Counted from the first letter of the stretch, positions 21,001-30,747 are shown. The stretch: DNA of 64,000 nt from Arbacia lixula (GCA_963669155.1 OZ022596.1:11025655-11089654), one strand, 5' to 3'. The notes: generated by a model not told the origin, from the letters alone. Numbers and translations are program-made.

Positions 21001-22321
21001 TTGTTCAAAGACAAGTCTGTCTTGGTCGTCGGGGCGGCAGCCTCTGGAGTTGACATCGCACTCGACCTGTCTGAACACGCAAAGCAGGTAGGAGTGCTTT
21101 TATGCTGTACATATTATGGTCTGCCATACTTTGACAAACGGAAGCAACGAAAGCAAGGAGATTTTTCTTGTTAATGAGCATTTGCCACTGGCATTGGCAT
21201 CAGTGCAACACCATATCATGTTTGATATTTTCCAAAGATGTCACTAATGGTAGCCAGAAAGCTTTTCTGAAGTTTGCCTGACTATCATCAACTTATTAGA
21301 TTCATAGTGCGTTCTTCCCATTGAAAGTGAATCACTAGATACAGGTGAATGTCATAATGCATTACATCGCAATTAGGGAGAAAGTTGTGAATACATCATG
21401 AAAACAACTATTTTATATCACACGTACAAGTTGTCTCAGCAAAGATGATTACTAGTGTCTATTGAAGCTACTACAGAGATGGAACAAAATTTATTGACTG
21501 CTTGACAGTCAAATTTCTGTAGTGCTTCATGTTTTAGATTATATCAAGGTAAGAGGTTGCTGTCGTAAACATTATGGAAACGTGGCAGACCCAGTTGAGT
21601 TTTCTTTTTCTTTTTTTAGATGTAAATTCGATCAAATTCAAATCACTCTGATTTGTTTTAATCCCATTCCATTTCATTCAACCAGATCCACATCAGTCAC
21701 TGGCAACAACGGATGGAGACTGCTCTCCCACCCAACGTGGGTGAACTTCAAGCCATCAAATCCATCGACAAGAACCAAATCACGCTCACGGACGATGTAT
21801 GCGTTACCGTGGATACCATCCTCTTCTGCACGGGATACGAGTACGACTTCAGCTTTCTGCATCCTGATTGTGGTGTGAACGTCCATGACAGTCGGGTCAC
21901 CCCGCTATACAAGCACGCCATTAATTGGAAGTACCCGAGCTTGTCGTTTATCGGTGTCACGTTCCACATTTGTCCCTTCCCGCAATTTCAGGCACAGGTC
22001 CAACTCTTTCTCGCCGCGCTGGACGGATCCATGAAGCTACCGACGCGAGAAGAGATGGAGGCAGACGAGGAGAGGGATTACCGGGCGCGGCTTGCTCAAG
22101 GGTTTCCTCACCGCTACGCACACTACATGGGAGTGAGGCAGTGGGACTACGCGAACGAGCTGGCGAAGATGGCGGGGGTTGAAATGCCGAAACCGGTGGT
22201 GGGGACGCTATACGAAGATGTAGGCATGATGAGGCGGAAGGACGTCTTAAACTATAAGAAGATGAACTATAGAGTTCTGGATGATCTGACCTATGAGCAA
22301 CTACCGTCTGTTGATCAATAA
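15015..22321 (+). CDS. Flavin-containing monooxygenase, short soluble type, copy A, complete
   Basis: Exons: 15015-15217, 16731-16869, 19349-19494, 20910-21087, 21686-22321, GT-AG throughout, giving 433 aa. The ATG has a good context (ACCACCATGA). FMOs use FAD, NADPH and O2 to oxygenate soft nucleophiles (N or S). Motifs: FAD-binding GGGAAG at 10-15, EQVGGTWVY, the FMO signature F179-x-G-x3-HSHxY189, a second Rossmann motif at 204-209 and FCTGY at 269-273. There is no C-terminal membrane anchor, and the length fits fungal and invertebrate short FMOs (annotated as FMO GS-OX-like or senecionine N-oxygenase-like). The second nucleotide motif reads GAAASG, so its middle Gly is Ala; FMO-B has GAGASG. 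NADPH use may be altered (inference). FMO-B is a tandem paralog with the same exon lengths. Confidence 0.95.
15435..15846. mobile_element. TIR element with CAATTCTCCCTATCGCATA ends, copy 1
   Basis: Begins TAATTCTCCCTATCGCATA and ends TATATGCGATAGGGAGAATTG. Intron 1 of FMO-A; absent from FMO-B. The sequence is the reverse complement of 19605-20021 over its length. Confidence 0.8.
15790..16730 (+). repeat. Tandem duplication in FMO-A intron 1 ending at the exon 2 acceptor
   Basis: 15790-16145 is repeated as 16150-16730, with an insertion at 16360-16583 in the second copy. Shared blocks: GCTTGATAT..GGCTATATGCG, CAAAAACCAAAATAGTCCAG, CTGCCCTATGG, TTTGTATTAACA, CTTACTTTCATTCATTCAT. The first copy ends in TTCATCCG where the second has the real acceptor TTCATTTCCAG. 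Within each copy the CCAGACTCC / CTGCCCTATGG block also occurs twice. Confidence 0.75.
16360..16583. mobile_element. MITE with TTCGCGA-containing TIRs and TA target duplication
   Basis: CTTTATACATCATATATTTC at the left and the mirror of CTGTATACGCTATATATTTC at the right, each followed by GCGA, flanked by TA at 16358-16359 and 16584-16585. The first copy of the surrounding tandem duplication (near 15999, AAGTTTAACTCC) shows the unoccupied site. Tc1/mariner-like by its TA target. Confidence 0.8.
17181..18279 (+). repeat. 157 bp satellite array, 7 monomers, with AGGTCA clusters
   Basis: The AAAGTTTAC landmark falls at 17181, 17338, 17495, 17652, 17809, 17966, 18123 and 18280: every step is 157. 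Each monomer has GGGTCA and then AGGTCA, 7 bp, AGGTCA, 1 bp, AGGTCA, 4 bp, AGGTCA. All seven monomers keep the DR1 and the DR4 intact by eye. Confidence 0.9.
18296..18548. mobile_element. hAT-like MITE with 8 bp target duplication
   Basis: CAGGGTGGTCCCCAG at the left and CTGGTGACCACCCTG at the right are inverted repeats. CTTGCAAG flanks both sides (18288-18295 and 18549-18556). The matching site in copy B (near 29752-29765, TTTACTTGCAAGACTC) has one CTTGCAAG and no insert. Inside are repeated ACGCGT and ATGCGTAAAA blocks. The 8 bp duplication and CAGGG ends fit the hAT superfamily. Confidence 0.9.
19605..20021. mobile_element. TIR element with CAATTCTCCCTATCGCATA ends, copy 2 (inverted)
   Basis: Begins CAATTCTCCCTATCGCATAT and ends TTATGCGATAGGGAGAATTG. 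Shares GATATCAAGCGATATCACC and TGGCTATAGAATGTTCG with copy 1 in opposite orientation. Intron 3 of FMO-A. The pair brackets exons 2 and 3. Confidence 0.8.
20205..20650. mobile_element. Element with TTTTCTCACTG ends, copy 1 (FMO-A intron 3)
   Basis: AAGCTCTTTTCTCACTGTC at the left; the mirror AGTGAGAAATGGGC at the right. The inside has many CACTG, TAGCCCC and AATTGCGG motifs. A second, inverted copy lies at 32717-33217. No coding frame. Confidence 0.65.
21245..21402. repeat. Dispersed repeat fragment related to 35148-35312
   Basis: Shares AGATACAGGTGAATG, AATGCATTAC and GGGAGAAAGTTGTGAATAC with the family. Intron 4 of FMO-A. Just downstream, 21493-21522 resembles the 3' hairpin (TTGACTGC...GACAGTC) of the element at 51203-52663. 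Confidence 0.5.
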
Positions 22322-22322
22322 A
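22317..22322 (+). promoter_or_regulatory. AATAAA overlapping the FMO-A stop codon
   Basis: GATCAATAAAGATT: the TAA stop (22319-22321) lies inside a canonical AATAAA. If used, the 3' UTR would be only about 10-30 nt. A further AATAAA is at 22497-22502 in a degenerate downstream copy of the same segment. Confidence 0.55.
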
Positions 22323-22419
22323 GATTACCTCTTGGGGGGAAAACTACATCTTGCAGAGGAAATTACATCTTGAATAATAAGGAAATGAACAGTACAAAGA
22401 TTGTCTTTTGGGGAAAATT

Positions 22420-23510
22420 AACATTGTGATCTATAAGGAGATGAGCTATAGAAGTGTGGATAATATGACCTATGCGCAGCTACCATCTGTTGATCAATAA
22501 AGATTACAAAGATTGCCTTTTGGGGAAAACTCATCGTGATCTATGAGACAATGAACTTGAGAGTTCTGGATGATCTGACCTATGTAAGCAGCTACCATCT
22601 ATTGAACAATGAAGATTACCTTTTGGCAAAAGCTTACGTCTACATCAATAAGAAGATGAACTTTAAGATTTCTTGATTATCTCATCAATGAGCAGCTGCC
22701 ATCTGTTGATCAATTACCTTTTGGGGGAAAGCTATGTCTTGCAGAGGAAAAACTTTGGTCTTGAATTATAAAGAAATGAACTGCAGAGTTCTTGATGATC
22801 TGACCTATAAGCAGCTGCTATCTATTGATCAATGAAGATGACAAAGATTGCCTTTTCGTGAAAACTACTATCTTGATCTATAAGAAGATGAACATAACCC
22901 ATTTACTACGGGACCCAGATATTCCTGGTCAGAAACGGGAACTCAGAAACGGGAACTGGGTGTACCCTTTCCCCAGAAACATTTCACTCCCAGCTTGTTT
23001 TGAGTCTGTTTTAAGTACTTTTTTGTAATATTTGAATATTGATGTTATAAGCAATCAGTAGTTCAATTGTTTAGCTACAGACCACGATCATATTTGTGGA
23101 ACTTCACTAGAGAAAACTTGTTTAAGAAGGATTTTACTAAACATTATATATCCATCTCTGAAGGAAGTCTTTATAGCACAGTACACATTGCATGCGCAAG
23201 CGTTTTTAGTATTAATGTCACAATGCCCAGTGGACACAGTGGCAGTGATCGCGTGCAGCTAGCTAGGATCGATATTCTCACCCTTTGATTATCAATAGTG
23301 TGCACATGCACGGCACACAGGTAGAGTGGTTCGGTAGCACAAAATAATCTGGCTGTTTCTGGCTGTAAGCACGGTCTAAAATTTTTGTAGTATACAGGTT
23401 AAAGATTTTTGATTATCTGACCTATGAGCAGCTGTCATCTGTTGACCATTGGATAGTGCCTTTTTCAGGGAAAAGTAATGTCTTGAACTAGAAGTAGATG
23501 AAATATAAGT
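22420..23510 (+). pseudogene. Degenerate tandem copies of the last FMO-A coding segment
   Basis: The end of FMO-A (about 22247-22356, coding NYKKMNYRVLDDLTYEQLPS) is repeated downstream as roughly 110 bp units near 22420, 22535, 22650 and 22760, with a fragment near 22880 and a distant one near 23400. Each carries TGATCTGACCTATG-like and AGCTACCATCTGTTGATCAAT-like blocks and a TTTTGGGGAAAACT spacer. At least two units (22423-22499 and about 22769-22834) stay in the coding frame and end in a stop at the same place. No splice acceptor was seen, so they are probably relics of local duplication. Confidence 0.7.
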
Positions 23511-24760
23511 TTGACAAATTATGTTGACTACCGGTAGACTAAATTGTCAAGACATGCATGCAGTGTCAGACATTGTGTGTGGAAATAATAGTCATTGACA
23601 TAACTACACTGACATTTAAAAAAAAATTCTATGCAATCATGTATGTTTATACCAAATATAACATTCAAGAGAATGTATGTCTTTTATCAATTCTGTGTAA
23701 TTTATTTTCATATCAAATATTAAAATTCTTAAGCCATCTGAATGTCTGCCTGAGTTAATTGTTATATTGTATCAGGAATATTGACTTGAGATAATGGAAG
23801 GATATGGAGAGAGAGATGGTGGAGATAGAGAGAGGACAAAGAGACAGAGGGGGAGGGAGAAGAGAGAGACAGAGGGAGGAAGAGAGAGAGAGAGAAAGAA
23901 AGAGAAAGAGGGGAAAAGGGAAACGGGAGTGCAATTTGAAGAGATGTGTGGTTGAAGGGATATCTAGAACCATTGAAAGAAGAAATCTAGGGCCAATTTT
24001 TGCATTAATTAGAGTGCCAGTGACATCTTATTTTTGTACTTACGTTAGTATTAATTATTCCATTTCTTGAGCTAGAGAATGTTAACTCATACCGTATATA
24101 TCAGTGACATGTTGCGTATTGAAAGAGGACCAGAATTTTCAGACAAATCGTCTATAGCTTTTCGAAAAGCTGCAATAATTCCCCCCCCCCCCCCCCCCCC
24201 CCCCCATACCACAGGCAGACTATCTCTAAAATACCCCGGTCTAGTATAGGATTAAAACCTTGATTATTATATGGCTTGATGTGTATATCCTTTTGATAAA
24301 AAAAATACCAATCCCTCATTTTTTTCAGCTTTCCATGGGTCACTGATTTTGTGCAAGGATCATACGATCAAGATCAATGAGAATATGAGATCTATGCGCT
24401 GTGGTTTTGAGAGTTGTTGAAATAGCTTCAAAATCACCTCAGTGCTTGTGCTAACCAAAGACCATGCTTCTCAGCGCTCTACGGATACGCGGAGCTTGGT
24501 GCGTGCGAACGAACTAGTGGAGTATATTGTTATTTTCAAGAAACGCGCCCCCTTGAGGAGAAGAATATGAAAGCAGGTGATAAAAGTTTTTTTGTTTTAT
24601 GAAATATGAAATAAGTGGCAAGAAATTTCAAGCCTTGGTCGAAAAGTCTAATGTAGGTGGCATGGATATCTTAAATTAATCGTGATTTTATAGATCTATA
24701 GAGCTCTATTCAATTTTAGCTCGCAGCTGACTTTCGCTGTATCTAATTCTAACCCAACCG
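22900..24760 (+). other. FMO-A 3' flank and inter-gene spacer
   Basis: 22915-23330 matches the FMO-B 3' flank at 31530-32170 (CAGAAACGGGAA, TTGTTTAGCTACMG, TTTTACTAAAC, AAAATAATCT), so the duplicated unit reaches at least here. A purine-rich GAGA tract (23804-23930) corresponds to the one at 33365-33560. A 25 bp polyC run lies at 24181-24205. I recognise nothing in 24210-24750. Confidence 0.6.
23804..23930 (+). repeat. Polypurine GAGA tract, FMO-A side
   Basis: Almost pure A/G on the plus strand (GAGAGAGAGAAAGAAAG). It lies after GTTATATTGTATCAGGAATA, as the FMO-B-side tract follows GATATTGTATCAGGAGGAAT. Confidence 0.8.
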
Positions 24761-25336
24761 GCCCCATCAGCTAGCCGTTACGCGTTAGCTAGCGCTAGCT
24801 GGCCGCCGAGCCGACCCGGGCGGCCGCGGAGTGTACAAACTGTCTGGTACTGTGTTTTCGAGCCTGCTAGCTGTGCCCAGAACGGAAGCAGAGATCTCCC
24901 TAAAAGTTGCTACATTTACTCCTTTTTCATTTTAAAAACCGCATCATCACTCAACCAGTGTAACTATTGGCATTTGTTTGCATTCTTTAGAATGATACAG
25001 TGAAGCGCCCTACAGAAGTTTGATTAAAGGATAACTTCATTAATAATGAGAGGAAAGACAAAGGTACATTGGCATAGGGAAAGGCAAAGTGAAGTCTGAA
25101 GAAAGGGAAGGAGTCACAGTTTCAAACCGCTGCATATTTTGTCCAGTTCAGCATGAAACACAATGCTTTAGCCTAAGAAGTATGATGTTTCATGTTGAAC
25201 CGGACAAAATATACCACGGTTTAAAACTGCGGGTCCTTCCAATTCCCTATGTTCCCTTTCCCTATGCCAATTCCTTTGAGGTGTATTGTATGAAATAAAC
25301 ATTTTTCTTCTTGTATATTGGTTAGTAGTGTCCACC
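24760..25336 (+). promoter_or_regulatory. Upstream region of FMO-B
   Basis: 24760-24990 is paralogous to 13920-14170. The hairpin MITE 25064-25289 follows, then only 47 bp to the ATG. ACATTTTTCTTCTTG and TTGGTTAG just upstream of the ATG could serve as a 5' UTR splice acceptor. No TATA box is evident. Confidence 0.45.
25064..25289. mobile_element. Hairpin MITE, same family, copy 4 (48 bp upstream of FMO-B)
   Basis: TTGGCATAGGGAAAG ... CTATGCCAATTCCTTTGAGG with the central TTCAGCATGAAACACAATGC hairpin. Its right end is about 48 bp before the FMO-B ATG, so it probably lies in or beside the promoter or 5' UTR. Confidence 0.8.
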
Positions 25337-28300
25337 ATGGCTAGACTCCGGGTTGCAGTCATCGGCGCGGGCGGTGCTGGTCTCTGTGCGGCCAGGCACA
25401 TGGCAGCCAGACCAGACCGGTTTGAACCGGTCGTGTTTGAGAAGGCGGAGCAGGTTGGAGGCACGTGGGTGTACACTGAAGACACAGGGAGGGACAAACA
25501 TGGCCTGCCCATCCACTCTAGCATGTACTCCTCTCTCAAGTGAGTTTAAAAGAGCCCTCATGTTTAACCAATGGCTTTTTAGTGCAAAATGATCATTATT
25601 TGCAAAGACTTACCGAGTGAAATTACCCCAGAGAGCCCTTTCACGAAAATCTAGCAGAATGGTCCTTACGGCGGACTAATATAAGGGAAGTTCTTCTTTC
25701 CTTCCATTTGGTGTTTACACAATTTTATGTTTTTAACTTACAAAAGTGCTATTCTACCTTTAGGGAAGCCTTCATGCAAACTTATTGTTACTTTTATTTA
25801 TTCGTTTCCAGGACAAACCTGCCAAAAGAAGTGATGGCCTTCCCGGATTTTCCCTTTGAAGCCACCCTACCTTCCTTCGTCAGACACGCAGACATGCTAG
25901 CTTACTTGGAGCAGTACGCACATCATTATGATCTCCTGAAATATATCCAGGTGAGGTTCTAGGAAGATTATTACAGTGATAGATGGTTAGAAAGAGAATT
26001 CTCTTTGAAATCTGGAAATGTTGCATGTATGGTCTACTAAAAGAGATATATTGCATACTTTTCTTTGTGGATGGATCTGTTGCTGTAAAACAGTCTGAGA
26101 GAGAGAGAGAGAGAGATATTGTGTAAAAAGAACATTATCATAGTATTGTAAGAAATATTGAATGTAAAACTCTATGTAGTATGTCCTGGTTGGGATAGAC
26201 AGGAATAACCGTCTCATTCGGGGCATTCTTTAATCGAAATGACATTTTTGGACATACCCCCGATCCAACGTCCTACAGAGACTGATTTTTCGGTCTATGG
26301 TTGGGAATGAATCTTTATTCATCTTTCAAGTCCATCTTGTTTTGGTACTTAGTTCAGCACACTGGTGAACTCTGTCAGACCTGTACAACCAGCCGACGAA
26401 AGCAAGCCGGTCACATGGGAGGTCAAAGTTCAAGACCTGTGCAACAAGGATGCATCGCCGACGACATCGCACTACGATGCTGTGATGGTCTGCAATGGGT
26501 AAGGGCTGTTTTCATCAAAAGTGACTAGCGCCAAGTTTATCCACCGTTCCTCCAGTGGAAACTGCTTTAAAGGGATAGTTCACCCTGAAAATAAGTTGGT
26601 TTCAATAAAAGCAGAAACATGAAAGAAACATATTAGTGAAGGTTTGATGAAAATCCGTCAAAGTATAAGAAAAGTTATGATCTTTTAAAATTTTGAATTT
26701 GTGACGTCACGTGCTAGGTGCTCTCCCATATGTAGGGTACATTTTTTGTTGAAATTTTTTTCAAAAGGATATATTCATCATTCTAATTGTGCATTTGATG
26801 CATCATTATAAACACATTTTTACATATATACCTCTATCAAAACAAAAAAATTCCTCCATCAAAAAAAATGAAAAAAAGAAATACAGCACACAACATACGG
26901 GAAAGCACCTTGCAATTGACATATCACAAACTTGAAATTTCAAAAGATCATAACCTTTTTCTCCTCTGGCGGATTTACGCGAAACCTTCACTAATATGTT
27001 TCTTTCACGTTTCTGCTTTCATTGAAACCAACATATTTTCAGAGTGAACTATTTACAACCTTCTCATAAAGGTCTTCTTTCTTGTCTCCCTTGAATGGTC
27101 TTTCTGCACAGTTGATTGTAGTGACCATAGTCTACTGTCAGAAACCGCATTGCAATGGCCAGTGTATCGGACAGCTGTAAACTGTCCTATAATCAACTCG
27201 AATCTCTCGATGATAATAAAAGATGTTTTTTATATAGCGCATTTCAGAACTGAAGGAATTCTCAATGCACTTTACATAGAAAAGACTTGTATTTTCATTC
27301 AAGATATTTTGGCTTAAAGTCGGTTACGAGTTCCAATATTTTGATGAAAGTTTGGTTTCCATTTGCTGTGGTGTTAACACAATTTTATAACTTATGAGTT
27401 TTAGTCTTCACATTCAATTACATGCCCCATGATATTTTGGTGTTTTGTTTGATGAAAATGTACTTTTTACGCAATCAGGAGATTTACATAGCGCATAGCG
27501 CATTAGGTACACTTTTGCTAACTGGATCTGTTCGCTTCCTCGGTCCTCTGACAAGTGAGTTGGCGTATTTTTCGTCATAGATGGAGCTGTTGCAGTATGT
27601 CTTTAGCGATCTGGTTTTTTTTTCTGTTTTTCTCGGTCACTCAGACACTATGCTGTTCCTAAGATCCCCAACGTGGAGGGAATCGAGACGTTTCCCGGCA
27701 AAATTCTTCACAGTCACAACTACCGCCACCCAACGTCGCTAGAGGACAAGTCCGTCCTGGTTGTCGGGGCAGGGGCCTCGGGCATCGACATCACAGTCGA
27801 CATATCTAAACACGCAAAGCAGGTAGGAGTGTCTTTTACCGCCTGTACATGGTCCCGTACCACTAAGCTGATGTAGAGTGATACTAACGTCAAAGGTTAA
27901 TACACAATTTAACCCTTTAATTTCACCCTTCAATTTAACTGTTGACTATTTTTATGATACTTGGGATTTAAAGACAACCTTCATGCCATCTTTTTTCAAT
28001 GAAATATAAAGAAATTTGAAAAATATGCATCTAATTTGCATAAATCAAAATTTCCAAAAAATTTAATATTTTTTTTCCTAAAACAAAATATGTAGCCGCG
28101 CTCTTAACATGTTCCTTTATCTCTGTGCAAAATTTTGCGTGGATCCAACCGTGGCCGAAATATTAGTTGGTGCCTAAATTCTGTCTATTATCCTGCTAAT
28201 TTCTACATTTGATGATGTCACAAGGGGAATCTTGAGTTGGAGGATATTCTGGAAGCGGGGCTTATCAGTGCTGAGGAAAAATAAAGAAAAATTATTCTAA

Positions 28301-30746
28301 AATATAGGACACATAATTCCATTGAACAGTTAGTGATTTTGTTATATACATATTAAGTTGCATCAGATTAAGTCAACATACATTTTGTTGTCAGGGGAGC
28401 TTTAAATTCTTGATAAGTTTGTCGACCTGCATTCGCCAAAAGACAAGCAGTATAAAACAGCTAGGTCTGTCATTTTTGTCTCGCCCACCGGAGGTGAAGG
28501 CGAGACTAAGGGATCCAAATGGCGTCCGTCCGTCGTCCGTCCGTCGTCCGTCCGTCGTCCGTCCGTCGTCCGTCCGTCGTCCGTCCTCCGTCCGTCCTCC
28601 GTCACAAATGTTAAAGCTTACCTGCAAGACTCTCTTATGATCCATAACTTGGCAACTGTTACAGCTATGGCAGCCACACTTGGTTGATAGAAGCACTAGG
28701 GGTATCTTCATGTTATGGTGTTGTCAGAGGTCATGTGATGATGTCAAAGGTCATTTGAGGTCATATATTAAAGAGTATGTGCAAGACTCTCTTTTTCTAT
28801 GTTAAAGTTTACCTGCAAGACTCTCTTTTGACAAATAACTTCACATAGGTTGCTTGGATTACAACCTAACTTGGGTCATAGATGCACTGGGGGTACCTTC
28901 ATGTTATGGTACCATTGGAGGTTACAGGATAAGGTCAAAGGTCATTTGAGGTCATACGTTAAAGTTTACCTGCAAGACTCTCTTTTGACAAATAACTTCA
29001 CATGGGTTGCTTGGATTACAACCTAACTTGGGTCATAGATGCACTGGGGGTACCTTCATGTTATGGTACCGTTGGAGGTCACAGGATAAGGTCAAAGGTC
29101 ATTTGAGGTCATACGTTAAAGTTTACCTGCAAGACTCTCTTTTGACAAATAACTTCACATAGGTTGCTTGGATTACAACCTAACTTGGGTCATAGATGCA
29201 CTGGGGGTACCTTCATGTTATGGTGCCGTTGGAGGTTACAGGATAAGGTCAAAGGTCATTTGAGGTCATACGTTAAAGTTTACCTGCAAGACTCTCTTTT
29301 GACAAATAACTTCACATAGGTTGCTTGGATTACAACCTAACTTGGGTCATAGATGCACTGGGGGTACCTTCATGTTATGGTGCTGTTGGAGGTCACAGGA
29401 TAAGGTCAAAGGTCATTTGAGGTCATACGTTAAAGTTTACCTGCAAGACTCTCTTTTGACAAATAACTTCACATAGGTTGCTTGGATTACAACCTAACTT
29501 GGGTCATAGATGCACTGGGGGTACCTTCATGTTATGGTACCGTTGGAGGTCACAGGATAAGGTCAAATGTCATTTGAGGTCATACGTTAAAGTTTACTTG
29601 CAAGACTCTCTTATCACACATAACTCATCACATGTTGCTACAATGGCAATCAAACTTGGATGATGGATGCACTGGGGGCACCTGCATGTTATTGTGCTGT
29701 AAGAGGTCACATGATAAGGTCAAAGGTCATTTGAGGTCATACATTAAAGTTTACTTGCAAGACTCTTGCTGAAGGCTTCCTAACTTGTGCACAGAATTGT
29801 GTGAGCATGTGTGAGCATTACTGATGTAGATTTAGGCAAACATTACTCATGCACATCTTTTGCGTAGCAACGGAGATCGCGATATTTCTGGTTATTTTCG
29901 CAAGTGGGCGAGACACAATATTGCTAATGCCTCGTTTAAAACCGCGTACCACAGCCATAGCGTAATTTGGTGCATGGCATTGATCTGCGTATTGGTGCTA
30001 GGATATGATGTCAAGCCCGAAGTTAAACATTGCATCAGATAGGTGGCGCACTGTATTGTGAATCCACATAACTAAATTTAATTAAATTCCGTTCTTTTCT
30101 ATTCAACTAGGTATACATTAGCCACTGGCGACCACGGATCACGTCGGCTCTCCCCCCGAACGTCGACCAACTCCAAGCCATCAAATCCGTCAACAAGAAC
30201 CAAATCACGCTCACGGACGATGTCTGCGTTACCGTGGATACCATCCTCTTTTGCTCGGGATACGAGTACGACTTCAGCTTTCTGCATCCTGATTGCGGCG
30301 TGAACGTCCATGACGGACGGGTCACCCCGCTATACAAGCACGCCGTTAATTGGAAGTACCCAAGCATGTCGATTATCGGTATCACAATCCGGATTTGTCC
30401 GTTCCCACATTTTGACGCGCAGGTCCGACTCTTTCTTGCCGCGCTGGACGGATCCATGAAGCTGCCGACGCGAGAAGAGATGGAGGCAGATGAGGAGAGC
30501 GATTACCGGGCGCGGCTTGCTCAAGGGCTTCCTAACCGCTATGCACACTTCATGGGAGTGAGGCAGTGGGACTACGCAATCGAGTTGGCGAAGATGGCGG
30601 GAGTTGAAGTGCCAAAACCGGTCGTGGAGACGCTGTATGAAGCAGTGGCGGTTCAGAGGAAAACAAACGTCCTGAATTATAAGGAGATGAACTTCAGAGT
30701 TCTGGATGATCTGACCTTTGAGCAGCTACCATCTGTTGATCAATAA
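25337..30746 (+). CDS. Flavin-containing monooxygenase, short soluble type, copy B, complete
   Basis: Exons: 25337-25539, 25812-25950, 26353-26498, 27645-27822, 30111-30746, with GT-AG sites and 433 aa. Every exon is the same length as in FMO-A. Start context CCACCATGG. Motifs: FAD-binding GAGGAG at 10-15, EQVGGTW, FMO signature F179-x-G-x3-HSHxY189, NADPH-type GAGASG at 204-209 (intact here, unlike FMO-A) and FCSGY at 269-273 where the family usually has F-A/C-T-G-Y. No C-terminal membrane segment. By hand count about 70 of 433 residues differ from FMO-A: only 8 of 114 in exons 1-2 but 16 of 59 in exon 4. Expected role: NADPH-dependent N- or S-oxygenation of xenobiotics or amines; the substrate cannot be told. 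Introns 1 and 2 are short (272 and 402 bp); intron 4 is enlarged by the satellite-bearing element. Confidence 0.95.
26196..26297. mobile_element. 102 bp insertion with 9 bp target duplication
   Basis: TGGTTGGGA flanks both sides (26187-26195 and 26298-26306). FMO-A at 19289-19300 has one TGGTTGGGA and no insert. The ends TAGACAGG and the mirror of TAGACCGA are short inverted repeats. Family unknown. It sits about 55 bp before FMO-B exon 3. Confidence 0.75.
26571..27054. mobile_element. AGGGATAGTTCACCCTGAA MITE, full copy
   Basis: TTAA then AGGGATAGTTCACCCTGAAA at the left; inverted CAGAGTGAACTATTT at the right. The arms share AAGAAACATATTAGTGAAGG and its complement. Intron 3 of FMO-B. Other pieces: 40885-41110, 49727-50330 (split by a LINE), 55921-56130. 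Confidence 0.75.
27222..27285. repeat. Possible SINE-like fragment
   Basis: TTTTATATAGCGCATTTCAG and CTCAATGCACTTTACATAG resemble a widespread invertebrate dispersed repeat. It is short and the call is from memory only. Confidence 0.3.
28476..29934 (+). mobile_element. Helentron/HINE-like element with a 157 bp tandem array, copy B (FMO-B intron 4)
   Basis: Same family as 17044-18814: TGTCTCGCCCAC hairpin end, GTCCGTC repeats, a 157 bp array from 28613 to about 29903 (seven full monomers plus a 34 bp partial at 28770-28803), the same tail and GTGGGCGAGACA. It lies in intron 4 of FMO-B, whereas copy A is in intron 2 of FMO-A, so the two are separate insertions. Five of seven monomers keep a perfect AGGTCAAAGGTCA. 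The hAT-like MITE of copy A is absent here. Confidence 0.8.
28613..29903 (+). repeat. 157 bp satellite array in FMO-B intron 4
   Basis: Landmarks at 28613, 28770, 28804, 28961, 29118, 29275, 29432, 29589 and 29746: all steps are 157 except one 34 bp partial. The last monomers (CTCATCACATGTTGCTAC type) match the last monomer of the FMO-A array. ATGTCA replaces one half-site in the first and in the 29432 monomer. Confidence 0.9.
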
Positions 30747-30747
30747 A
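30742..30747 (+). promoter_or_regulatory. AATAAA overlapping the FMO-B stop codon
   Basis: GATCAATAAAGATA: the stop TAA (30744-30746) is inside AATAAA, exactly as in FMO-A. Confidence 0.55.
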
